In this document: positions 21,972 through 30,369 of the stretch, in pieces
Layout: each line of letters begins with the position of its first letter
How positions within the stretch are numbered: position 1 is the first letter of the stretch
NCBI GenBank assembly: GCA_964547985.1
Contig: CAZJPV010000014.1
Span: 1 to 51,480 of the forward strand
DNA from: JAPLJU01 sp964547985
GTDB taxonomy: Bacteria > Desulfobacterota > Syntrophia > Syntrophales > UBA2192
DNA: 51,480 nucleotides
Direction of reading: 5' to 3'
Program-made: the position numbers and the translations under genes
Notes under the pieces: model-generated
Told to the model about the DNA's origin: nothing
Database searches by the model: none
The model's input: the letters and a program-made list of their open reading frames with translations, nothing else

Positions 21972-23489
21972 TCAATCTGATTCCACTTGCCGTAGCGCAA
22001 GGCTTCTTTCCTGGAGCCAGTCCTTGACGATCTTCGTCGCGCGGCAGTCATCCTCGTTGTAGTCGATGACGGCCTTCATCTTTTCCCCATACCCCTCTGG
22101 ATTTTTCTGGAAACGAAGATAGTAGGCAATGGCATCCAGCGCGTTGATGTCAGCGTGCCTCCATTTGTAACCCAGAAAGGAAGCGATGTCTTTCAGGCCG
22201 TTCGTGTAGGTTGGGAAGACGAAAGCTGCCGTTGCCGTCCGGTGCAGGTCGACCATGCATGGGAAGAGCATTGCCTCCGCCTCGGCGGTCATCCCGTATC
22301 GTTCGGCAAGTTGCTTCATGTGCCAGCGCTCGTAATGGTGCCAGTGGTAGACAACGTAGTTTTCGCGTGATGCGATGAAGGCCATGAAGGCTCTGAACAT
22401 GGCCTCCTCTTCCCCGGGGTGCCAGGCCACAAAGGGTCTGTAGTTCTCGTTGTTCGATGAACAGGTCAGAGTGCCAATCAGGTAATCCACCTGTGTCAGA
22501 TCCCCGTCATCACCAGGCTGATCCGTCCCTTCGAGATCCAGGAAGATCTCGAAGGGCCTGACCGGAAAGTCGAGTGCCGATCTGTCCAGGAGGATAACCT
22601 CCCCTTTCTGAATCGCCTGCGCTGAACGGATGAGTTTTTTAGCCGTGGTCTCTCCGACACGCGGTATCTTCTTGAGGTCATGGATGCGGGACGGTGAAAG
22701 GTCCCAGACCTTTCTGAAACCTCGGGCGGAGAGCTTTTCCTTCAGTTTGGGTCCGACCTGGCTGACCAGAGAGATGTCCCTACTTTTCAGTGCGGCATGG
22801 TTCGTATAGGTTTTCCAGGGCCACTCGCCGGCATTGTATGTAGGCGTCGGTACTTCCCGTCCGTCCAGGATGGCCTGTGTGCCCTGAAAGGCCCTCATGA
22901 GTTCCGCTTCATGGTCCTTGAATTCATAAGCGGCCTCTTCATAATCCCGGTTGATGATGGAGAATTTTTCAGGGAGGTGTCCCTGGATTTTTGAAAGGAG
23001 ATAGGTGTAGAAGGCGCCCTGAAGGATGTGTTCCTCCCGGATATTCTTCGAGACTTTGACCTCCTTGACGACGTAGTAATAGGGCCCGAACACGGAGGGC
23101 TGATCCGTCCTTTTTTCGAGGATGTCAATACGGCCCTGCATGTTCTCGGGCAGGTAGAACAAAGGGAGGCCGCAGATCACATCGACCCCCCTCTCCATTT
23201 CTTTCAGGATATGGCTGAAACCCTCCGTGCCGTCTGTGAAAGGGATTTTTTCGTAGCCGGGGTAAAGCTTTTCCAGGACGGCCGTTTCATGTTCGATGCC
23301 CCTTTCCTGCAGAAGTTCCCGGTAGGGATTGAGAGGGTCCTTTTCCGAAACCGGGGCGAATTTCTCGCAATAGATGCTGTAAGGTGAGACGGGATAAATG
23401 GACACGTTCTGGGCCGTGAGCTCGCCCGTTGAGGGGCCCGCCATACAGGATTGGTATATCTCCGAAACCTTTGACATCACATCATCCAC
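21972..23489 (-). CDS. TM0106-family RecB-like nuclease with C-terminal RNase H-like exonuclease domain
   Basis: This 505-residue protein may start at the GTG (23489) or at an ATG four codons later. Three modules are visible. Residues about 30-210 form a PD-(D/E)XK RecB/Cas4-like nuclease (Asp122 in GRIDILE, Glu143 and Lys145 in KEVKVSK, then QGAFYTYLL). Helix-hairpin-helix motifs lie at about 240-290 (LKKIPRVGETTAKKLI). A C-terminal RNase H-like DEDD exonuclease has Asp318/Glu320 in FLDLEGTD, a central YHWHHYE and the terminal NEDDC. Family members are probably DNA-repair nucleases; in vivo function is not established. It lies 9 bp after the PP-loop gene. Confidence 0.87.
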   Translation of the reverse strand: MDDVMSKVSEIYQSCMAGPSTGELTAQNVSIYPVSPYSIYCEKFAPVSEKDPLNPYRELLQERGIEHETAVLEKLYPGYEKIPFTDGTEGFSHILKEMERGVDVICGLPLFYLPENMQGRIDILEKRTDQPSVFGPYYYVVKEVKVSKNIREEHILQGAFYTYLLSKIQGHLPEKFSIINRDYEEAAYEFKDHEAELMRAFQGTQAILDGREVPTPTYNAGEWPWKTYTNHAALKSRDISLVSQVGPKLKEKLSARGFRKVWDLSPSRIHDLKKIPRVGETTAKKLIRSAQAIQKGEVILLDRSALDFPVRPFEIFLDLEGTDQPGDDGDLTQVDYLIGTLTCSSNNENYRPFVAWHPGEEEAMFRAFMAFIASRENYVVYHWHHYERWHMKQLAERYGMTAEAEAMLFPCMVDLHRTATAAFVFPTYTNGLKDIASFLGYKWRHADINALDAIAYYLRFQKNPEGYGEKMKAVIDYNEDDCRATKIVKDWLQERSLALRQVESD

Positions 23490-23498
23490 GGGGAACCG

Positions 23499-24176
23499 TC
23501 AGGTAGGAATCAAATCGCAGAAGTAAAAACGCTCATCCCTGAGTCGTATCTCTCCCACCTCAAAAGTGACGGGTTGCCTGAAAAGAGGCCCGTCAAAAAC
23601 GAAGGTATGAAATTCTCCGTTCTCGCCCGACGGGTCCACCCCTTCCGGCAGGTCTTTCAGTAAGGTGTGATCGATGATCCGTCCGGCGTATGTTCGGTCG
23701 AGCCGGGCGGAATCCACACAGGTAATCACGGCCCTGTACCCCGCATCGACGAACGATCGAGCGAGCTTAAGGGAATCCCTGCCCCAGAGGGGGAAGAGGC
23801 AAGTCATGCCTATTTTCTTCATCTGATCCTCACGGTACCTTTTGATATCTTCTAGGAAAATGTCCCCGAAGACAACGATTTGGATGCCCGAATCCCGGTA
23901 GGGCTGGAGGGCGTCTGTCATCAGGGACTCATAGGGCTCGTTGGAGCAGGGGTAGGGGATGAAGACCTCTTTCAGGGGGTAGCCGACGGCGAGCGCCTGC
24001 CGCTCAATGAGGATGCGCCGCACGCCGTGCATGCTGACCCGGTCGAAATCCTCCGTGAGCGTGCAGAAGAGGGATTCTATCTCGTAGAGACCGGATTTCT
24101 TTAACTCGTGGAGCGCGAGGGCACTGTCTTTGCCGCCGCTCCACGCCACGAGGATCCGTTCCTTTTTTCCCATCAA
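23499..24176 (-). CDS. PP-loop ATPase, diphthine--ammonia ligase (Dph6)-like
   Basis: This 225-residue protein has the N-type ATP-pyrophosphatase loop SGGKDSALAL at 13-22, then MHGVRRILIERQA and the GDIFLEDIKRYREDQMKKIGMTCLFPLWGRD block characteristic of the Dph6/MJ0570 family, and a C-terminal GENGEFHTFVFDGPLF. Eukaryotic and archaeal Dph6 amidates diphthine on EF-2. Bacteria lack diphthamide, so the bacterial substrate is unknown. Co-transcribed with the TM0106-type nuclease 9 bp downstream, and probably with the HAD gene upstream. Confidence 0.87.
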   Translation of the reverse strand: MMGKKERILVAWSGGKDSALALHELKKSGLYEIESLFCTLTEDFDRVSMHGVRRILIERQALAVGYPLKEVFIPYPCSNEPYESLMTDALQPYRDSGIQIVVFGDIFLEDIKRYREDQMKKIGMTCLFPLWGRDSLKLARSFVDAGYRAVITCVDSARLDRTYAGRIIDHTLLKDLPEGVDPSGENGEFHTFVFDGPLFRQPVTFEVGEIRLRDERFYFCDLIPT

Positions 24177-24212
24177 GACATCTCCGGATGAATAATCTTC
24201 ATCACACCGGCA

Positions 24213-24815
24213 TCAGATCTCCATCGAAAGTGCAAGGAGTTCCCGCCTCAGCCGAGAAGGGTTTTTGAAAAGAAGTGCGACCATCCCCGTTTGTTCTGCA
24301 CTTCTTACATTTTCGAGGGAATCATCGATGAAGAGTACGGTGTGCGGCTGGGCACCGAGCCGGTCGAGTACCGTCCCGTAAATTCTCAGGTCCGGTTTGC
24401 TGACACCTTCCAGGCAGGAAAAAACCGCTTCATCAAACATGGGGTATTTCTTTTCGCGGAAAAATGAGACGCTCGGGGCCTCCGTATTGGACAGGAGGGC
24501 TGTTTTGTAGCCCCCGCGGTGAAGCCTGGAGGCCAGGGCGAAAACGTCCTTCCTTTCTCGATAGGCGGCGCGAAAGGACTGATCCAGAAGGGAAGGAATG
24601 TGCGGTTTCGCGACATCGAGCTCCCTGCAGATATGACCCCAGAACATTTTTTCTGAAATACAGCCGTTCTGAAGGAGCAACTTGTACCGGAGATAGGAAG
24701 GCCGCAGCAGGTCGGGGTCGACCGAGAGCGTTCGAGCCGCAAACGTAATCATCTCTTCGACGGGATTGTCGATGAGGACCCCTCCCCAATCAAAAATCAC
24801 GGCTTTTATCATCAT
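24213..24815 (-). CDS. HAD-IA family hydrolase
   Basis: This 200-residue haloacid-dehalogenase-like phosphatase has nucleophile Asp9 in VIFDWGGVL. The usual second Asp is Gly, as in the YihX-like subgroup. It has a helical cap, motif II LLSNTE, motif III Lys in GVSKPD and motif IV VLFIDDSLENV. Family members dephosphorylate small sugar phosphates or other metabolites; the substrate is unknown. It lies 36 bp upstream of the PP-loop gene on the same strand and is divergent from the patatin gene. Confidence 0.87.
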   Translation of the reverse strand: MMIKAVIFDWGGVLIDNPVEEMITFAARTLSVDPDLLRPSYLRYKLLLQNGCISEKMFWGHICRELDVAKPHIPSLLDQSFRAAYRERKDVFALASRLHRGGYKTALLSNTEAPSVSFFREKKYPMFDEAVFSCLEGVSKPDLRIYGTVLDRLGAQPHTVLFIDDSLENVRSAEQTGMVALLFKNPSRLRRELLALSMEI

Positions 24816-24835
24816 CTGTTTGCGAAATACGAAAG

Positions 24836-24877
24836 AGGATTCATAATGACATTAATTCACAACAGGTTATGAATCCT
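24836..24877. promoter_or_regulatory. Perfect 11-bp inverted repeat in the HAD/patatin divergent region
   Basis: AGGATTCATAA (24836-24846) and TTATGAATCCT (24867-24877) are exact reverse complements, 20 bp apart, so half-site centres are about three helical turns apart. That spacing fits a dimer-of-dimers operator better than a terminator. The left arm continues as ATTCATAATGA, which recurs at 26295-26305 beside the TetR gene. The remaining spacer up to 25096 is AT-rich and otherwise featureless. Confidence 0.4.
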
Positions 24878-25096
24878 GTAAAGATTGCGTATATCTGATC
24901 TTTTATACCGGTCTTTTTCCCCCATGTCAAAATCGAAAAAGTCATCGCTGCTTGACCCTTTGTCCGGATGAGTGGGGATTTCGGTCGGGGGCTTCAATAC
25001 CGGAAAGGTCAATGATTCTGAATAATTTATATTGAATGTTGCTATGTTTTCAGTTAAAAATATTCAATTATGGTGAAACCCGATTTGTTATAACCC

Positions 25097-26197
25097 ATGA
25101 TCAAACCACCCATAATAGGTCTCGCCCTCGGAAGCGGTTCAGCCCGCGGCGTGTCCCACATCGGCGTCATTCGCGGCCTGCAGGAGGCGAAAATCAATAT
25201 TGACGTTATCTGCGGGTCCTCCATCGGGTCTCTTGTGGGCGGGGCCTTCGCTGCAGGGAAGCTGGACATCGTGGAAGAGATCGTCCGCGGACTTTCGTGG
25301 TCAGAATTTCTCCGGTTCATGGAGCTTCCCCTCCCACGTTCCGGATTGATTGACGGCGACAAGATCGCCCAGTACATGCGCGACAAACTTTCGGACGTAA
25401 ACATCGAGGACCTTCCAATCCCCTTCGGAGCCGTCGCGACGGACCTGACATCCGGGCAGGAAGTCTGGCTTCAGAAAGGGTCTCTCATCAACGCCATCCG
25501 TGCGAGCATTTCAATGCCCGGGATGTTTACGCCTTTAAAGCGAGACGGTATGCTGCTCGCTGATGGCGGTCTCGTGAACCCGGTCCCCGTATCGCTCTGC
25601 CGGGCCCTGGGCGCCCAGATCGTCATCGGTGTCAATCCCAACACCGACGTGAGAGTCCGTTACGCGGTGAAAGCAGAGACGGCTCAGGCTCTCGAGGCAA
25701 AGTCCGAAGTTCCTGAAGAGGCCGAGGAGGAGTCCGGCATAAGAATGCGGGACCTCTTTTTTGCCGGTTTGACCCTGTACATTACAGACCGGCTCCACAG
25801 AGGGAAGACGGCTCTTCTTTCTCGTTTCGGGGGGAAGGAAGACGAGACCGAGACTTCCGGCGTCAGAGACCACGTCATGAATTATATGACGGAATACATC
25901 AATTCGACGATGAAACAGGGCAAATCCCTTGCGCTCGGCCGAATGGTGAAAGAGGGGACTGTCATGGATCCCTCGCTTTTCGAGGTCATCCTCGCCTCCG
26001 TCAACCTGATGGCCGATCGCATTGCCAAGCAGAGATTGGTGGGTGATCCCCCCGACGTCATGGTCCTTCCCCATGCATCTCAGGTGGGCCCCCTGGAGTT
26101 CCACCGTGCCGACGAAATCATCGATGCGGGCCGACGCGCCGTCACGCTCATGATGCCCATGCTCAAGGATCTCATCGGCTACGTCCTCGCCGTCTGA
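25097..26197 (+). CDS. Patatin-like phospholipase
   Basis: This 366-residue protein starts MIKPPIIGLALGSGSARG, where GSGSARG supplies the oxyanion hole. The Ser-Asp dyad is Ser42 in GSSIGS and Asp156 in ADGGLVNPVP. After the roughly 190-residue patatin domain comes an acidic linker (AKSEVPEEAEEES) and a C-terminal helical region with an LTLYITDRL-type segment, resembling RssA/NTE-related bacterial proteins. No signal peptide, so an intracellular lipid acyl hydrolase is likely. It is followed by a compact hairpin and then the TetR operon; it may be single-gene. Confidence 0.88.
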   Translation: MIKPPIIGLALGSGSARGVSHIGVIRGLQEAKINIDVICGSSIGSLVGGAFAAGKLDIVEEIVRGLSWSEFLRFMELPLPRSGLIDGDKIAQYMRDKLSDVNIEDLPIPFGAVATDLTSGQEVWLQKGSLINAIRASISMPGMFTPLKRDGMLLADGGLVNPVPVSLCRALGAQIVIGVNPNTDVRVRYAVKAETAQALEAKSEVPEEAEEESGIRMRDLFFAGLTLYITDRLHRGKTALLSRFGGKEDETETSGVRDHVMNYMTEYINSTMKQGKSLALGRMVKEGTVMDPSLFEVILASVNLMADRIAKQRLVGDPPDVMVLPHASQVGPLEFHRADEIIDAGRRAVTLMMPMLKDLIGYVLAV

Positions 26198-26220
26198 ATC
26201 GGGATTTTTCCCGGAACCTT

Positions 26221-26236
26221 CGGCCCTTGCGGGCCG
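26221..26236 (+). terminator. Compact hairpin after patatin
   Basis: CGGCCC-TTGC-GGGCCG is a perfect 6-bp stem with a tetraloop 24 bp after the patatin stop. The nearest T run is 14 nt further on, so it is a weak terminator or an RNA-stability hairpin. Confidence 0.4.
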
Positions 26237-26257
26237 CCTGCCGTCAAATGTTTTCCC

Positions 26258-26286
26258 TTGACAAATAAAGGATTTCCGACGAAAAT
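26258..26286 (+). promoter_or_regulatory. Putative promoter of the TetR-RND operon
   Basis: Exact TTGACA (26258-26263), 17 bp, and GAAAAT (26281-26286). The -10 is a 4/6 match. Its last bases run into the first ATGAAT operator palindrome, so a bound repressor would cover the start site. Confidence 0.5.
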
Positions 26287-26350
26287 GAATAAAAATTCAT
26301 AATGATGATTATTATTTAATAAAAATGATTAATATTCATTCATATGAATG
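26285..26350. promoter_or_regulatory. Two palindromic operator candidates for the TetR regulator
   Basis: ATGAATAAAAATTCAT (26285-26300) is a perfect 16-bp inverted repeat, and CATTCATATGAATG (26337-26350) a perfect 14-bp one. Both use ATTCAT half-sites. The first overlaps the predicted start site, the second ends 12 bp before the TetR ATG. This is the classic layout for TetR-family autorepression. Confidence 0.6.
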
Positions 26351-26362
26351 GAGATTCAAAAT

Positions 26363-26983
26363 ATGGAAAAGCTGAAGAGGAAGGAACGGGAGTTCAGATT
26401 CCGAAGAACGGAAATTCTTGGAGAGGCGGAAAAAATATTCGCCCTGAAGGGGTTTCACGAAACCACCATGGCCGAAGTCGCCCGTTCAGCCGGATTTGCC
26501 ACGGGGAGCCTTTATCAGTTTTTCGAGGGCAAAGAGGATCTTTATGCCACGATGATGAAGGAGAAACTCAGCCTGATGTTCACCGAAATCGAGGCGGCCG
26601 TCAGCCGTGGGCGAGACACGCAGGGGAAACTCAGGGCTCTCGTCTCCTCTCATTTCAAATTTGTCGAGGAGAACATGGATTTTTACCGGCTGCTCATGCG
26701 CGGGGAAGGCATTTCCTATTCCGACGGTCATTCCAGCCTGCGGGATCAGATCATACGACACTTTCTGGATCACGTGGACTTTATCGACAAGCTCATTCGG
26801 GAAGGGGTTAAGAAGAATCTATTCAAGAGCACGAACACCAGAGCCATGGCCTATTCGCTCATGGGGATCATGAGTTTCTTCAAATTCATGTCTGTCATGA
26901 AGCCCGAGGGTTCATTGATGAGAAAAGTTCCGATCGTCCTGGACACGTTCTTAAAGGGAGTTGGAAGAGATGGCGCATTCTGA
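26363..26983 (+). CDS. TetR/AcrR family transcriptional regulator
   Basis: This is a 206-residue regulator. ATG 26363 is favoured (GGAG nine bases upstream) over the in-frame ATG at 26348, which lies within the operator palindrome. The N-terminal helix-turn-helix is clear: RRTEILGEAEKIFALKGFHETTMAEVARSAG, FATGSLYQFFEGKEDL (about residues 17-60). The C-terminal helical ligand domain is variable, so the inducer cannot be read. It precedes and overlaps a TolC gene by 14 bp and very probably represses the efflux operon it heads. Confidence 0.9.
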   Translation: MEKLKRKEREFRFRRTEILGEAEKIFALKGFHETTMAEVARSAGFATGSLYQFFEGKEDLYATMMKEKLSLMFTEIEAAVSRGRDTQGKLRALVSSHFKFVEENMDFYRLLMRGEGISYSDGHSSLRDQIIRHFLDHVDFIDKLIREGVKKNLFKSTNTRAMAYSLMGIMSFFKFMSVMKPEGSLMRKVPIVLDTFLKGVGRDGAF

Positions 26984-28331
26984 GAGGATCCTGAGGCTGT
27001 TTCTGGTCATACCCATGTGGTGCGCTCTTTGCGCCGCTGCGACAGCGGCCGAGACAGCCGGCATCCTGACCCTGCAGGACAGTATCGACATGGCGCTGAA
27101 GCGAAACGTCACTGTGCATTCGGCTCGGGAGGGTGTCAAGGCATCGGAGGCGAAAAAGAATGAAGCCTTTGCGGGATTTCTTCCCCGGTTCAGCACTTCC
27201 TACAGCTATTCCAGGCTGAACGAACCACCGCAGGTCAAGCTGTCGATTTCGGGGTACCAGCCAATTCAAACGGGCACGGAGGACAATTACAACTGGTTTG
27301 TGGAGCTGAGGCAGCCGATCTTTACCGGCGGCAGAATTTTATCGACCTACCAGACCAGCCGGATCGGGCTGGATATCTCCCGTGTCGAGGAACTCTCCAC
27401 CATTCAGAACATCGTCCTGGAAACCACAGCGGCCTATTTCAATATTTTAAAGGCCGAGAAACTGCTGGCCGTCGCCAAGCAGTCCGTTGAGCAGAGAACG
27501 GCACAGAGAGATTTGGCGCAAAATTACTTTGATGTGGGATTGATTCCCAAGAACGATCTTCTGACCGCGGAGGTGGAGCTCGCCAACGGGACCCAGATGC
27601 TCGTGCGCGCCGAGAACGGTTTGGAGATTGCGAGGGCAAAATTCAATACGGTCCTTCGACGTGATATCAACGAACCCGTCACCCTAGAGGACATATTGAA
27701 ATATGAGCCCTACGAAAAAACGCTGGAAGAATGTTTCAGAATAGCTGCCGGGCAACGACCCGAAATCAAGAGTTCCGCCCTGAAGGTGGAGCAGGCCAAG
27801 AAACAGGTCGATTTGGCGACCAGCGAATTCTACCCGTCGGTGAACCTCCTCGGACAGTACGGGAGGTTTGGTGATGAAGCCGATCTCAGCGGCTCCCTCT
27901 ATCAGGACCCGGAGAACTGGTCTGTGCTGGCCGTGGCCAGCTGGGATTTCTGGGAGTGGGGTAAGACAAAATACAACCGGGATTTTTATCAAAGCAGACA
28001 GCAGCAGGCCCAGGACGCCCTGATAGACGTCAGGGACCAGGTGGCCCTGGATGTGAAGAGCGCCTACCTGTCGATGAAAGATGCGGAGAAACGAATACGT
28101 GTGACGGGAAAGAGCATCGAGCAGGCCGATGAAAATTTGAGGATATACCAGGAGAGATACCGGGTGCAGGTGTCGACGTCCAAGGATGTGCTCGATGCCC
28201 AGACGCTGCTGGTGCGCGCAAGAGCCGATTACTACGATGCGCTGGGTGACTACCAGATCGCCCTGGCCAGGCTCGAGAGGTCTATGGGCGTCATCTACGT
28301 TCAGGGAGAAAACAAAAACCCGTCAAAATAA
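26970..28331 (+). CDS. TolC-family outer-membrane efflux protein (copy 1)
   Basis: The ATG at 26970 gives 453 residues; a TTG three codons upstream is less likely. An N-terminal signal peptide (LRLFLVIPMWCALCAAATAA) is followed by two tandem OEP repeats. Each carries long coiled-coil helices with the pattern of TolC: SIDMALKRNVTVHSA, AYFNILKAEKLLAVAKQSVEQ, QRPEIKSSALKVEQAKKQV and AYLSMKDAEKRI. It should trimerise into an outer-membrane channel joined to a periplasmic tunnel. It is co-transcribed with TetR and, 18 bp downstream, a phasin-like gene. Confidence 0.9.
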   Translation: MAHSERILRLFLVIPMWCALCAAATAAETAGILTLQDSIDMALKRNVTVHSAREGVKASEAKKNEAFAGFLPRFSTSYSYSRLNEPPQVKLSISGYQPIQTGTEDNYNWFVELRQPIFTGGRILSTYQTSRIGLDISRVEELSTIQNIVLETTAAYFNILKAEKLLAVAKQSVEQRTAQRDLAQNYFDVGLIPKNDLLTAEVELANGTQMLVRAENGLEIARAKFNTVLRRDINEPVTLEDILKYEPYEKTLEECFRIAAGQRPEIKSSALKVEQAKKQVDLATSEFYPSVNLLGQYGRFGDEADLSGSLYQDPENWSVLAVASWDFWEWGKTKYNRDFYQSRQQQAQDALIDVRDQVALDVKSAYLSMKDAEKRIRVTGKSIEQADENLRIYQERYRVQVSTSKDVLDAQTLLVRARADYYDALGDYQIALARLERSMGVIYVQGENKNPSK

Positions 28332-28349
28332 ACTTTCAGGAGGTACCCT

Positions 28350-28643
28350 ATGCAGGAATTTATCAAGAAGATGATGATGTTCGGCGTCGGACTTGCAGCC
28401 ATGACGAGGGAAAAGACCGAGGAGTTCGTGAAAGAGCTCGTTAAAAAAGGTGAGATGAGCGAAAAAGAAGGGAAGCAGCTCGTTAATGACCTCATGGAGA
28501 AATCAAAGAAAATGACCCGGGATCTTGAGATGAAGACGGAAGAAATGGTCAGCGCGACTCTCAAGAGGCTCAATATCCCCACCCGGAAGGAGCTGGATGA
28601 ACTCAGGGAACGCATCGAGAAGCTGGAGAAACGCGGCGGATAG
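28350..28643 (+). CDS. Phasin-like (PHA-granule/PhaF-type) helical protein
   Basis: This 97-residue protein has an AGGAGG ribosome site. A short hydrophobic N-terminus (FIKKMMMFGVGLAAM) leads into one long amphipathic Lys/Glu helix (TREKTEEFVKELVKKGEMSEKEGKQ) ending in a leucine-heptad coiled coil (RKELDELRERIEKLEKR). The arrangement matches small phasin/polyhydroxyalkanoate-regulator-like proteins often encoded next to ABC1 kinases. No PHA synthase is present, so storage-granule function is unproven. The next gene starts 10 bp downstream. Confidence 0.75.
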   Translation: MQEFIKKMMMFGVGLAAMTREKTEEFVKELVKKGEMSEKEGKQLVNDLMEKSKKMTRDLEMKTEEMVSATLKRLNIPTRKELDELRERIEKLEKRGG

Positions 28644-28653
28644 GAACAGGCCT

Positions 28654-30339
28654 ATGCAACTGAGCAGGCTTGCCAGATTGTCCCGGACGTATCGCCATGT
28701 GGATCGTTACCGTCAGATCCTGTCGGTTATGTTCAAGTACGGGTTCGGGGACGTGATCAATCGTCTCCACGTGGGTCCGTACATTGAAATGGGATTGCGG
28801 TTCGGGCGAAGTGAGGGCCTGGAAAAGCTGACCCGGGCTGAGCGGATGCGCATGGCCCTGGAGGAGCTGGGCCCGACGTTTGTCAAAATGGGTCAGATTT
28901 TGTCCACCCGCCCGGATTTGATACCCATCGAGTTGATCGAGGAAGTGTCCAAGCTGCAGGATAACGTTCCCCCCTTCGCCTTTGAACAGGTGAAAGACAT
29001 TATCGAAGAGGAACTCGGGTGCCCCCTTTACGAACGGTTCGGGTCATTTGATGAGGGGCCCCTCGCGGCAGCGTCCATCGGTCAGGTCCACAGGGCGCGT
29101 CTGAGAAGAGGTGAAGAGGTGGCGGTCAAAGTCCAGCGTCCGGGGATCCGTCCCGTTATCGAGACCGACATCGAAATCCTCGCCCATATTGCCGGGCTCA
29201 TGGAAAAGCACGTCGAGGAGATGACGATTTACCGCCCGACGCGAATCGTCGAGGAGTTCGCAAGGACGATTGAGCGCGAAATGGATTACACCATTGAGGC
29301 GTCGAACCAGGAGCGTTTTGCCCGTCAGTTTGCCGGGCAGGCACATGTCCATATTCCCAAGATCCACCGGGAAGCCCTCACGAACCGTGTCCTCACCATG
29401 GAGTACATCGACGGGATAAAGGCCTCCGAGCTCGAAAAGCTCGACCAATCCGGGATGGACCGGAAGGTCATCGCCTCGAGAGGTGCCGGGCTTATCCTGG
29501 AGCAGATCTTCAAACAGGGTTTTTTCCACGCCGATCCGCATCCCGGAAATATTTTTGTCATGAAGGACAACACCATCTGCTATCTTGATTTTGGTATCAT
29601 GGGGTCTGTGGACCGGCACGCGAGAGAGCGTTTCGTCGACATGATTTACAGTTATGTTGCCAGAGACGAGACCGGCATCGCGACAGCCCTCCTGAGGCTC
29701 ACCGAGTGGGAGCAGGAACCTGATCGACAGGCGCTGGAGAGGGATATCCGGGGTATCATGGATCTGCACCTCTACAAACCGCTGAAGGAGCTGCGGATCA
29801 AGGATCTTCTCGGGAAAACGCTGGAACTCATCGCCCGGCACAGGCTGGTCTTCCCCCCCGACATTTTTCTTATGATCAAAGGCCTGACGGCGGCGGAAGG
29901 CCTCGGCTTGATGCTCGACCCTGATTTTGACATGGCCGCAACAGCGGAGCCCTTCGTCGCGGAGATCAAGGCGGAACGGTTGAAAGCCGGGAGGGTCATT
30001 TCCGATGTCCGGGAGTACGGCTGGGGGCTTCTCGAGCTTGTCAAGGAACTGCCCGCCGAGCTTCATGATATTGTCAGGCAGGTCAGGCAGGGCAAAATGA
30101 AAATCGGCTTCGAGCACAGGGGCCTCGAGCAATTCATCTTCGAGATGGACCGATCTTCGAACCGGATCGCCTTCGCGCTTGTCATATCGTCCATTGTGAT
30201 CGGATCGTCCCTGATCATCACGGCGAACATCGGGCCCCGTTTGCTGGGTTTTGCGGTACTGGGTCTTGCCGGATACCTGGTGGCGGGTGTGCTGGGGATC
30301 TGGCTTCTCATATCCATTCTCAGGTCCGGCAGGTTATGA
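28654..30339 (+). CDS. ABC1/UbiB family protein-kinase-like protein
   Basis: ATG 28654 (AGGAACAGG upstream) gives 561 residues. The UbiB/ADCK signatures are present: KxGQ (Lys78-Gln81 in FVKMGQILSTRPDLIP), the alanine-rich nucleotide loop AAASIGQVHRA at 138-148, Lys159 in VAVKVQRPG, the catalytic-loop HADPHPGN and the DFG in YLDFGIMG. Two C-terminal membrane helices (SSIVIGSSLIITANIG; GFAVLGLAGYLVAGVLGIWLLI) anchor it. Family knowledge: ATPase/kinase-like proteins that help extract or handle ubiquinone-pathway and other membrane lipids. Here it lies inside an efflux operon, between two TolC genes, not next to quinone biosynthesis genes. Confidence 0.92.
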   Translation: MQLSRLARLSRTYRHVDRYRQILSVMFKYGFGDVINRLHVGPYIEMGLRFGRSEGLEKLTRAERMRMALEELGPTFVKMGQILSTRPDLIPIELIEEVSKLQDNVPPFAFEQVKDIIEEELGCPLYERFGSFDEGPLAAASIGQVHRARLRRGEEVAVKVQRPGIRPVIETDIEILAHIAGLMEKHVEEMTIYRPTRIVEEFARTIEREMDYTIEASNQERFARQFAGQAHVHIPKIHREALTNRVLTMEYIDGIKASELEKLDQSGMDRKVIASRGAGLILEQIFKQGFFHADPHPGNIFVMKDNTICYLDFGIMGSVDRHARERFVDMIYSYVARDETGIATALLRLTEWEQEPDRQALERDIRGIMDLHLYKPLKELRIKDLLGKTLELIARHRLVFPPDIFLMIKGLTAAEGLGLMLDPDFDMAATAEPFVAEIKAERLKAGRVISDVREYGWGLLELVKELPAELHDIVRQVRQGKMKIGFEHRGLEQFIFEMDRSSNRIAFALVISSIVIGSSLIITANIGPRLLGFAVLGLAGYLVAGVLGIWLLISILRSGRL

Positions 30340-30369
30340 GTTGAATTCATTCGGAGGAAGGGAATTATT

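Noticed and set aside
29044..30132. 362-codon minus-strand frame opposite the ABC1/UbiB gene
   Set aside because: The plus strand encodes all ABC1 motifs; the minus product has no recognisable domain and no ribosome site.
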